40,711 bases of DNA from Alphaproteobacteria bacterium (GTDB lineage Bacteria > Pseudomonadota > Alphaproteobacteria > CAAHEQ01 > UBA3637), in the NCBI GenBank assembly GCA_017647405.1, contig JAGCKR010000027.1:1-40711 (forward strand), in the 5' to 3' direction. This document shows positions 17,412-24,688 of this stretch, piece by piece. The stretch's first letter is position 1. Each line of letters starts with the position of its first letter. Made by a program: the position numbers and the translations under genes. The notes beneath the pieces are model-generated. The model worked only from the letters and a program-made list of their open reading frames with translations, was not told where the DNA came from and made no database searches.

Positions 17412-18206
17412 ATGGCCACAACAACAAAAACAAACAAAAAAACGGTTAAAAAAACAACAAAATCAGTGTCAAAACCTGTGAAAACAAAGAAAAAAGCAAC
17501 AGCAAAAGTTGTTGAAGCTGCTTCTATGATTGAAACGGAAATAACGCCGATTGAAGTGACTGAAAGTATTGCTCAAGAGCAACAAAAAAAGCCTTTTGTG
17601 AATAAAGAAATTGTTGAACAAGTTAAAAAAGATGTTAAAAAACAAATGAATATTCCAAATTTGTTGACGCTTTTCCGAATCTGGGCAATTCCTGGAATTG
17701 TTGTAACTTTTTTCTTTCCAACAGCGTTTTGGGCATGGTTAGGCGTTGTGTTGTTTGCGCTTGCAGGGATTAGTGACTATTTGGATGGTTATTTAGCTCG
17801 TCACTGGAATCAACTTTCCCGTTTTGGTCGGGTTTTAGATCCGATTGCTGATAAATTATTGGTTGGCGCTATGTTGCTTATGTTGGCATACACGGCTCGT
17901 TTAGGGGATTGGGGAATTATTCCGGCTGTTGTGATTTTATGTCGCGAAATTTTGGTTTCCGGTTTGCGCGAATTTTTGGCTGAAATTAAAGTTGGATGTC
18001 CGGTTACTCGTTTGGCTAAATGGAAAACGGCTTGTCAAATGGTTGCGTTACCCATGTTGATGGTTGCCGAACCGAATTTTAGTGGTATATATGCAAATGC
18101 ACTTTATACATTAGGACAAATTGCTTTATGGGGAGCTGCAATTTTAACGGTTATGACAGGATATGATTATTGGAAATCTGGTCGCAAATATATGGATGAA
18201 GAATAA
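17412..18206 (+). CDS. pgsA: CDP-diacylglycerol-glycerol-3-phosphate 3-phosphatidyltransferase with Lys/Thr-rich extension
   Basis: Makes phosphatidylglycerol phosphate in the inner membrane, the first step to phosphatidylglycerol and cardiolipin. The CDP-alcohol motif is complete: D122, D125, G126, A129, R130, G139, D143, D147. Several membrane helices follow. The usual PgsA start is MNIPNLLTLFR, which here is residue 79; in front is a 78-residue Lys/Thr/Ala-rich tail. AAGAGG before the ATG at 17412 supports the long form, while nothing ribosome-site-like precedes residue 79. It lies 41 bases after uvrC, a common pairing in bacteria, and ends at a terminator. Confidence 0.95.
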   Translation: MATTTKTNKKTVKKTTKSVSKPVKTKKKATAKVVEAASMIETEITPIEVTESIAQEQQKKPFVNKEIVEQVKKDVKKQMNIPNLLTLFRIWAIPGIVVTFFFPTAFWAWLGVVLFALAGISDYLDGYLARHWNQLSRFGRVLDPIADKLLVGAMLLMLAYTARLGDWGIIPAVVILCREILVSGLREFLAEIKVGCPVTRLAKWKTACQMVALPMLMVAEPNFSGIYANALYTLGQIALWGAAILTVMTGYDYWKSGRKYMDEE

Positions 18207-18224
18207 GTTGTTTATCTCAACTTT

Positions 18225-18257
18225 AAAAGAGCGTTACTTTTGTGGCGCTCTTTTTTT
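18225..18257 (+). terminator. terminator of pgsA
   Basis: AAAAGAGCG (18225-18233) pairs with CGCTCTTTT (18246-18254), 12-base loop, then further T. In the opposite direction the A-rich 5' arm gives a T tract, so it may also stop transcripts from an inverted promoter. Confidence 0.88.
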
Positions 18258-18300
18258 GTTTGTTTGATAAAAAAATCAATGCCTTATTTTAAATTTTGGG

Positions 18301-18331
18301 GTCGGAAATCTAACGGTCGTTATTTTTGCCG
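18301..18331 (+). repeat. left 31-bp inverted repeat of the promoter switch
   Basis: Every base is matched by the reverse complement of 18578-18608; homology ends exactly at both edges. Its core TAACG-GT-CGTTA (18311-18322) is itself a dyad around an asymmetric GT. Confidence 0.97.
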
Positions 18332-18523
18332 GCTTTTTGGTTAAAAAATAACGCCTTAAAACAGGTCCTTTTTTGCCGATTTTGGAGTAGTTTTTTTGTA
18401 ACAAAAAATATAAAATTTCATATTTTCATCAATTTTTATGCAAAATTTTGATAAAAATAATCGTTTAAAATCAATCATCTAAAAGAAAATATTAAAAAAC
18501 AAGCAATTTTTTTTGAAAAATTT

Positions 18524-18554
18524 TGGACACGAAAATTCAAACCCATGGTATAAT
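18524..18554 (+). promoter_or_regulatory. extended -10 promoter inside the invertible element
   Basis: TG-G-TATAAT, with consensus TATAAT at 18549-18554 and the extended -10 TG at 18546-18547. TGGACA (18524-18529) is 19 bases upstream, a long but possible spacing. Transcription should start near 18561, giving a leader of about 100 bases that includes the right repeat. Confidence 0.8.
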
Positions 18555-18560
18555 AAAAGT

Positions 18561-18599
18561 ATGGAAAGGAAAAAGTTCGGCAAAAATAACGACCGTTAG
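18561..18599 (+). CDS. possible 12-codon leader peptide
   Basis: ATG at 18561, the predicted transcription start, opens a frame MERKKFGKNNDR that stops within the right inverted repeat. It lies between the switch promoter and the autotransporter. There is no other support; it may be chance. Confidence 0.2.
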   Translation: MERKKFGKNNDR

Positions 18600-18608
18600 A
18601 TTTCCGAC
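18578..18608 (-). repeat. right 31-bp inverted repeat of the promoter switch
   Basis: Exact reverse complement of 18301-18331. It lies in the leader of the autotransporter message, 55 bases before the start codon. Confidence 0.97.
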
Positions 18609-18663
18609 TTTCAAGATTCCAAAACAATTAACAAAAGGGGAAATGGCATTAGAGAGGGACATC

Positions 18664-19164
18664 ATGTCAAATTATTCAAAAACCACATTACGTGAATTAA
18701 AAAAACGTTATCTCAATATCCTCAAAAAATGCTTCCTTTTGAATTTGGTGGTATCTGTTTCTCTAACTTTTTCTTCTTTTTCTATGGCTGGAGAATCCAG
18801 ATTAGAAAATACTGGTGAAAAAGAATATAATCAAATTGTTACGTTTGAAAATTTAACTGCTGGAAACCAAGATGGTGGTGCAATTAAAAATAACACAACA
18901 GGAATTATCAAATTTAATGATTTAGCTATTTTTAAAAATAATTCCGCCTTTGAATCTGGGGGCGCTATTATGAATTATGGCCAAATTGAGTTTAATGGAG
19001 GTGTAAAATTTATTGGCAATATCTTAAATTCAGAAGAAGCCATGGGTGGCGCCATTAGAAATAAAGGAAATAAAGCCTCTCTTCAATTTAAAGGAACCAT
19101 TTTGAATATCAAGATTATTAAAGTTAATTTCTTTTGCTTTTCCAGTTATATTCATATTATTTGA
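18664..19164 (+). CDS. autotransporter, N-terminal piece (signal peptide and first Pmp-like repeats), cut short by an inversion
   Basis: The start at 18664 has GAGAGG 6 bases before it and begins an extended signal peptide of about 41 residues (MSNYSKTTLRELKKR, then a hydrophobic core ending SSFSMA), typical of autotransporters. Then come repeats with GGAI or a variant: DGGAIKNN, SGGAIMNYG, MGGAIRNKG. After residue 144 (KGT at 19090-19098) the frame enters DNA that codes on the other strand and stops at 19164, so the product is 166 residues with no barrel. If 19098-21088 is flipped, translation continues as TSIFTNNRSTDSGAI and on to the barrel. Confidence 0.85.
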   Translation: MSNYSKTTLRELKKRYLNILKKCFLLNLVVSVSLTFSSFSMAGESRLENTGEKEYNQIVTFENLTAGNQDGGAIKNNTTGIIKFNDLAIFKNNSAFESGGAIMNYGQIEFNGGVKFIGNILNSEEAMGGAIRNKGNKASLQFKGTILNIKIIKVNFFCFSSYIHII

Positions 19165-21093
19165 AACAACATTATTTGTGCCAGATATTTTATCCGATAT
19201 ATCTAAAGTTACGTTATTGAAAAAGAGATTCCCATTTCCAGTCAAGCTAGATAAAGAAATGTTTCCTTCGCCAATAATAGTTCCAGTATTAAGGATATTT
19301 TTATCAACTGTTATATTTTTAAGTGTTATATCAGCATTATTTGTTATTGCTGTATCTGCTGTTGTTTCTGAAATAATGATATTTTGAAGTGTGACGTGTC
19401 CTAACTGATTATCTATAACCTTTTGGGCTCCTAAAATACTTAAATCTTTAATTGTAAGATTTGTATCTTCTTTATTTAATATAAATAAATCATTTCCATT
19501 TGCATTAATTGAGCTGTTTTTTGCATTAATTGAAGTTCCAATAATTAATTTATTGCCACTAGATAATGGTTCAAAAGTTTTCATTTTATCAATGGAATAA
19601 GTTGCAATAGCCCCATTTTTTGCCATTTTTAACGTGCTATTACCATCATAAGAAATCAAATACTCAAGAGGAGTTATCTCATCTGATAATTTATTGGCTT
19701 CAAAAATTAAATTTTTTCCTAATGTTGTTACCTTGTAGGTGTATGGTGATGTTGCTATAAGTAAGTTTGTGCTTGTATTTTTAAATGTTGCATTGCCATT
19801 TAAAATACTTGTTGTATAACTTATCTTGGGTGAAAAGCTTCCATTTTGATCTAACACTAAATTATCCACATAAGTGTTCAATAAATTTGAATTTGATAGA
19901 TTAAAATCAATTTCTGAAAACTCATAATTTGAGCCATTTAATGTTAGTTTGTCGGCTTTTAATGAGATTGATCCATCAGATTCTTTCATAAAATCGATAT
20001 CAATTCCTAATTTTGCGCCATTTCCTTGTAAATTAGAAAATGAAATATTATCAATTTTTGAATTTTTTAAATCGATTATGTTGCTAGAATCAATTTCATA
20101 AACACCGGTATAGGTGTTTTGTCCTAATTTAATCAGGCTATCTTTAAATATAACTTTATTGATGCCATCTGTATTTGCAACATCAGTTTTGAGATTAAAT
20201 GTGGCCCGTTCAATAGTATCACTTGTCAAAAGTTTGTTTTTTGCATCATAGGTGCCATATAAAATATCCCCATTGGTATCAAAACTCACATTTCCATCAG
20301 CATCAAATAAAGGGATTTTTATATCTGAAACAAAGGCAAGTTCTTTTTGTTTTTCATCTGGTGTATAAGCACCCAATAAAAGCGCTGCTCCATCAAATAT
20401 TAAGTCGCTTGAAAATTCGAGTAATTGCTCAGTTGTATCTGTGGTTAAATACGAAAGTTGCGCACTTCCAGATACTGATACTTTAAGATTTTGTAAATTA
20501 TCTCCATGAACGCGTAGTTCTCCACCAGTGATGGTATTTATTTTTGCAAAATTAAGTTTATCAACAGAAGCAATTGTCAGGCCATTATTTTGGTTGAAAT
20601 AGGAGGTGTTGTCATAAGAATTAATTGTTTTATCGCCAATTATAAGAACGCCACTCCCTGTTTTATTGATTGTTCCTCTGGTTTGATAAATACCACTATC
20701 TAATATACCAATTTGATTTTTCCCAAATTCAAAATTAATAGTCTTTTCATTATGTATATCTTGTCCATTTTGCAATGTGTTATTACGAATGGATGAGTTA
20801 TCACTAAAAAGAAAAGAACCTTTAAAACTCATTGTTCCTGAGTTATAAAAGCCGCCCCCTAATGCATAAGATCTTGTTGCATGAAGTTTATTCCCAATAA
20901 CTATAGTGTTTGAATTTTCTTCAAATGTTACAGTTTCTCTATAATTACTAAGAGCTCCACCAGAACCATATTCAGCGCCGGCTATATTGTTTGCAAATAT
21001 ATTGATTGAGTTTTCAGCAAAAGTAATTGTTCCATCATTGCTTTCAATTGCGCCACTGTCTGTTGACCGATTGTTCGTAAATATAGATGTTCC
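19093..21093. other. inverted passenger segment of the autotransporter gene
   Basis: GGAAC (19093-19097) and GTTCC (21089-21093) form the edges of a 1991-base segment whose coding strand is the minus strand, while both flanks code on the plus strand. Reversing it joins the left frame (codon GGA at 19093) to the minus frame at 21088, and the minus frame at 19098 to the plus frame at 21089, in register at both joints, giving 3810 bases with no stop. The matched edge is only 5 bases (AA-GGAAC with one mismatch inside), unlike the long repeat of the promoter switch. Reversible switch, one-off inversion and assembly error are all possible. Confidence 0.8.
19098..21088 (-). CDS. autotransporter, middle passenger piece in reverse orientation
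   Basis: The minus strand is open from 21088 to beyond 19098 (stop near 19030). It begins TSIFTNNRSTDSGAIES and carries more Pmp-like elements (FANN, SGGALSNY, LGGGFYNSG) followed by a long beta-helix-like region rich in Asn, Ser, Leu and Ile (for example KTGSGVLIIGDK, ITGGELRVHG, TTDTTEQLLEFSSDLIFDGA). The first ATG in this frame is at 20832, but there is no ribosome site worth the name, no signal peptide and no barrel, so this is not a gene in its own right. It is the centre of the split autotransporter. The lack of stops over 1991 bases shows that the break is recent or kept reversible. Confidence 0.8.
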
Positions 21094-22473
21094 CTTTTGG
21101 ATATTAGCAATAAAAATGTTTTTGTTAACAAGATTAAATTTGGCGAAGATTCAACATTAAGAGTTGCATTAAACAGCTTAGAAGATTATGGAACTTTATC
21201 ATATGATGACATTGAAGGAGATGAAAATTCAAAACTTAATCTTAAATTCACAAATGGCATCAAAGAAAATGGCGCTGTTTATAAAATATTTAACTCCGAT
21301 AATGAATTGATTTTAATTGAAAATCCTCTATTAGATATCATTGATATGCAAGATGGTTCTTACTCTGTTTCAAAAAAAGCAGCGGCACTTTTAGAAGAAG
21401 ATTTAGGCTTATCAAACACAGAAGTTAATATTGTAATAGCTTTGCTCAATAAACCTGATGATACAACAAATAAAGATTTTGTTAATATTCAAGAAAACCT
21501 TCTAAATCTTTTGCAATCTGACGATAAGAGAGTCTTTTTAACGGCAAAAAAAGCCTTGAACGCATTAGAAGGCGTAGATAGATCGATATATCAATCACAA
21601 ATCACCAACTTATTCAACCAATTACATATCATCTCTTCCCAAATGGCTTCAAATAATATATCCTTTAAAGTTGGTCATTCAGGTGGCGACATGGACCCGC
21701 GCGCAAAAGTTTATATTAAAGGGATTTATGATCGCACCAAATCAAGCATGGGCGAGGGATTCCGCGCCAGAAGTAAAGGCGCCGTCCTTGGCGTTCAAAG
21801 TGAAGTGACCGACACTTTAACCTTGGGCGTTGGGTATGCAACCAGTCAAACAACGGCAAAAGAAGATTTGCGCCGAACAGAGGTTGATACGAACACAGGC
21901 TTTATCTCAGCGCACTATCAACCAAACGCTTGGTGGATAAGCGGTCTTGCAACGTTCTCAAGGGGCGAATACGAAGAGGAAAAACAAATCCTCTCAAGTG
22001 TGGGCAAAGCCAGTTATGACGTTGATTCTTGGGGCGCTCAAGTGATGACTGGCTATGACATCAAACTTGAAAAGGCTGTTATCACGCCGGAAGTGGGCTT
22101 AAGATATCTCTCTGTTAAACAAGAGGGTTATACCGATACTTTGGGGACAACGGTTAGCGGAACTCGGAGCGATTACTTGACGGCGATTGCCGGCATTAAA
22201 ACAGCTTGGGATTTGGGAAAAATCCGTCCAACAGTTGGCATTAACGTTGGGTATGATATCATCTCTGATGATGTTACCGTATTGAATACGCTTGCTAATG
22301 GGGCTAGCTATACCGTGAACAGCGAAGCATTGGATCGCTTGAGTGTGGGCATTTCAACTGGCATTGAAGCCAAAGTTAGCGATCGCACAAACATGAAGCT
22401 TGAATATAATGGGTCGTTCAGAAAGGAATATGTGGATCATTCAGGTATGATTAAACTTGAAATGCGGTTCTAA
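21089..22473 (+). CDS. autotransporter, C-terminal piece with beta-barrel
   Basis: The frame continues the passenger (LLDISNKNVFVNKIKFGEDSTL) and then codes an autotransporter barrel of about 260 residues: AKVYIKGIYDRTKSS, GAVLGVQSEVTDTLTLGVGYA, GFISAHYQPNAWWISGLATFS, VITPEVGLRYLSVKQEGY, and the closing strand SGMIKLEMRF with terminal Phe, the BAM signal. The barrel resembles that of the autotransporter at 26731. The first codon usable as a start is a TTG at 21097 with no ribosome site, so this piece is probably silent now. The barrel DNA has a higher GC share than the passenger (sample 60-base lines: 53% at 21721, 45% at 22021, 27% at 21181). Confidence 0.85.
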
Positions 22474-22535
22474 ATAGCATCTAGGGACGTTTCTCAACAC
22501 TTATGTACCAGTTCTCTTTATGCTCAAATTCGAAC

Positions 22536-22661
22536 TTCGATTCTAGCAAAGTGTTTTAAGCGTCATCTGGGGCAGATATGAGAGGTCTCGTGTACGCCAG
22601 CCAATACACGTCGCCTCTCACATCTTACCAACTGTTTACTTAAAACCCTTTTTGAATCGAA
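22536..22661. repeat. nested inverted repeats after the autotransporter
   Basis: Outer arms 22536-22560 and 22639-22661 share TTCGATTC/GAATCGAA and GTTTTAAG/CTTAAAAC with an imperfect middle. Inside, GAT-TGAGAGG pairs with CCTCTCA-ATC (22575-22585 and 22614-22624, one mismatch) and CGTGTA with TACACG (22589-22594, 22605-22610). The whole is one long fold with a GC-richer core. It could be a structured RNA, a terminator relic or a small mobile repeat. The remainder of 22474-22900 holds no gene that I can support. Confidence 0.7.
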
Positions 22662-22827
22662 CAACTTTTTTTATAATTCATTTTCCACAGTTAGAGAGCT
22701 AGTTTTGCACTTTGCCTTTTAATTAAATAAGTGGCTTTTTTTAGCTAAAAGAACATTCTAGCTTCCTATTAAAAGCTTTGAATCCACTAAAATAAACAAA
22801 ATATGCTTTTAATGGGGAACTGTTTTT

Positions 22828-22878
22828 CTGCGCAAAGCAATGAACCTAATTGAAAACAAGATTGCTTTGCAAGCGCAG
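22828..22878. other. stem-loop of unknown role
   Basis: CTGCGCAAAGCAAT (22828-22841) pairs with ATTGCTTT (22861-22868) and GCGCAG (22873-22878), all 14 bases matched, with GCAA (22869-22872) bulged and a 19-base loop. It has no T tract. It could be a small RNA or a DNA element. Confidence 0.6.
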
Positions 22879-22913
22879 TTTGAAATAAAGGTGGAATTGA
22901 TAATCCGGCGGGT

Positions 22914-22940
22914 ATAAAAAAACCTCACTTTCGTGAGGTT
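22914..22940 (-). terminator. terminator of the tRNA-Arg transcript
   Basis: AACCTCAC (22921-22928) and GTGAGGTT (22933-22940) pair perfectly with a 4-base loop; on the minus strand the stem ends in a T run and lies 5 bases beyond the tRNA 3' end. Confidence 0.92.
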
Positions 22941-22945
22941 AAATA

Positions 22946-23022
22946 TGGCGCACCCGGCAGGATTCGAACTTACAACCTTCTGATCCGTAGTCAGATGCTC
23001 TATCCAATTGAGCTACGGGTGC
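22946..23022 (-). tRNA. tRNA-Arg (anticodon ACG)
   Basis: The minus strand has acceptor GCACCCG/CGGGTGC, discriminator G and encoded CCA, D-arm AGCTCAATTGGATAGAGC, anticodon stem TCTGA/TCAGA around CTACGGA and T loop TTCGAAT. The ACG anticodon is edited to ICG by TadA and reads CGU, CGC and CGA codons. Length 77. Confidence 0.96.
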
Positions 23023-23037
23023 ATCGGAATGTTTATT

Positions 23038-23066
23038 CTTATACACTAAAAAAAAATAAATTTCAA
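23038..23066 (-). promoter_or_regulatory. promoter of tRNA-Arg
   Basis: On the minus strand TTGAAA (23061-23066), 17 bases, TATAAG (23038-23043), 15 bases before the tRNA 5' end. Confidence 0.8.
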
Positions 23067-23110
23067 GCTTTTTTTTGCTTTTTTTTAATTTTTTTATTTA
23101 ATATATTGAT

Positions 23111-24688
23111 TTATATATTGTTTAAAACACATTTTGGGCATTGTTTTTTTAATAATTCCAATGCGTTATGAAGAGTTTCATCTCTGGATTTATCTGTTAT
23201 TATTTTTGGCCAAGTAACTTTTCCCGTCTCTAAAGATAACTGTTTTTCAAGATCTTCTTCCGTTCTAACGTCTGAGGGATTTCTTTTTCTGGATTGAACC
23301 CGTTCTAATCTGATCTCAAAAGGAGCATCCATCCATAATGAAACAAATGGGATTTTGAGCTCGTGGGCAAGTTCTTCAATTTTTTGGCGCTCCGATTCGT
23401 CATAAAATAATGCATCAACAATAACAGTACAACCGCTTAAAAGAGCTTTTTTCGCTTCTTGACGTAAAATATCATAGACAACTTTTTCAATTACAGGTGT
23501 ATCAAATGCCTTGTCAAAGTGTTGATCAATCGGACAACCGTTAATTTGTTTTTTAACGATGTCATCTCTTAAAATTACAGCACCCGGAGCCGGATTGAAG
23601 AATCCGCCGATTTCTCTTGCAACTCTTGATTTTCCACTGCCGGATAACCCACCGCATGCAATTAAAACAGGTGGATATTGCGTCATAAATTCATAAGCAT
23701 AGTCAAAATATCTGCGAGCTTTTTTAATGGCTTCTTTTCTTTCTGTTCCGGTTAATATTAATGTTCGTTTTGCGCAGATGGCTGCTCGGGTCATTGCTCT
23801 GATGGATTGATAAAGAGGTAATAAGGGATAGCCTTCAACATCATTCATATATGCGAGATAGTGATTAAATAAGATGTTGGCAAGTTTGCGCATCCCTCTC
23901 ATTTCAAAATCCATCAAGAGATAAGCCAAGTCATACAGGGTATCAATCGATTCGGAACGATCGTTATATTCGATTGGACTGAAAAATAAGTATCTACCTT
24001 CTTTTTTCGCAATATTACTGAGCAACAGTTCCCCATGGCATTTTTTAACATGACCGCTTTTACTTCTTAAGTCGATTAATCTTGAATGAATAAAAACGTT
24101 TTTAAGTAAACGCTTCATTAAAGTATCTAATTTTTTTCGTTCAAAAATATATGGGCAAAAACAACCTAACACGCGTTCGGTATCTAAAATAATGTTTTGA
24201 ACAGTTTGAGCCCCCCATTTTGACCGAAATGTTTTTGCTTTTGAATGCAATTCAGATAATTGTTCTGCCAAATCCATGGCTTCAAATCTGGAAAAAGATT
24301 GATTTGGTAAAATATTTCCTAAAATTTCATTTTTTTGGAATCGATGCATCACAATAATGGTATCAACTTCTTCACCTGCTTTTCCGCCAATGCAAATTCT
24401 TCCATTTTTAAGTTTTCGAACCGAGCGGACACCTAAAACCAAATTGGGGGCATAAATAGTGCTTCGCTTCATTTCCTGAACACAAGATAAACGGCGTTTT
24501 TGAGGTGTTGACAAGTCAACATCTGTCATTAAAACGGCTCTTTTTAATTTAAAAACATAATCGCCGGCCATAAATAAAATCGCAATATGAGATTGCTCTA
24601 CCTGAACTTCTTTAACATTCCATTTAGCCGGATACAGTTTTGGATTTTTTAAGGCTTCAATAATTTCTTTTTGCGAATCAACAATCAT
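23111..24688 (-). CDS. two-domain kinase-like protein (phosphotransferase fold plus P-loop kinase)
   Basis: A 525-residue protein with an N-terminal aminoglycoside-phosphotransferase-like domain (about 1-320: DYVFKLKRAV with the ATP-binding Lys, CHGELLLSNI as the catalytic loop, PIEYNDRSE as the metal site) and a C-terminal P-loop kinase domain (about 340-525; Walker A GGLSGSGKSRVA, then RDD and VIVDALFYDESER). This is the COG2187 plus COG0645 arrangement, widespread but of unknown substrate. The catalytic loop has HGELLLSN in place of the usual HGDLHxxN, so the first domain may not be an active kinase. The ATG overlaps the stop of the metal exporter by 4 bases. Confidence 0.87.
   Translation of the reverse strand: MIVDSQKEIIEALKNPKLYPAKWNVKEVQVEQSHIAILFMAGDYVFKLKRAVLMTDVDLSTPQKRRLSCVQEMKRSTIYAPNLVLGVRSVRKLKNGRICIGGKAGEEVDTIIVMHRFQKNEILGNILPNQSFSRFEAMDLAEQLSELHSKAKTFRSKWGAQTVQNIILDTERVLGCFCPYIFERKKLDTLMKRLLKNVFIHSRLIDLRSKSGHVKKCHGELLLSNIAKKEGRYLFFSPIEYNDRSESIDTLYDLAYLLMDFEMRGMRKLANILFNHYLAYMNDVEGYPLLPLYQSIRAMTRAAICAKRTLILTGTERKEAIKKARRYFDYAYEFMTQYPPVLIACGGLSGSGKSRVAREIGGFFNPAPGAVILRDDIVKKQINGCPIDQHFDKAFDTPVIEKVVYDILRQEAKKALLSGCTVIVDALFYDESERQKIEELAHELKIPFVSLWMDAPFEIRLERVQSRKRNPSDVRTEEDLEKQLSLETGKVTWPKIITDKSRDETLHNALELLKKQCPKCVLNNI

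Larger units (their letters stand above)
18301..18608. other. putative invertible promoter element
   Basis: Two perfect 31-bp inverted repeats enclose 246 bases (18332-18577) with no gene but with one strong promoter near the right repeat, facing the autotransporter at 18664. The rest of the interior is A/T-rich with no ORF of note. On inversion the promoter would face the pgsA terminator, so the present state reads as ON. The layout is the standard one for phase-variable promoters; inversion itself is inferred, and no recombinase gene is in the window. Confidence 0.8.

Noticed and set aside
19098..19115. Similarity of the left edge (CCATTTTGAATATC) to the right edge (CCCTTTTGGATATT) as a recombination site
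   Set aside because: The two are in direct, not inverted, orientation, so recombination between them would delete rather than invert. The likeness probably comes from similar Leu-Asp-Ile coding or chance.
19178..19387. Plus-strand ORF within the inverted segment
   Set aside because: It is the complement of the passenger frame, with no ribosome site; the minus strand has the autotransporter composition.
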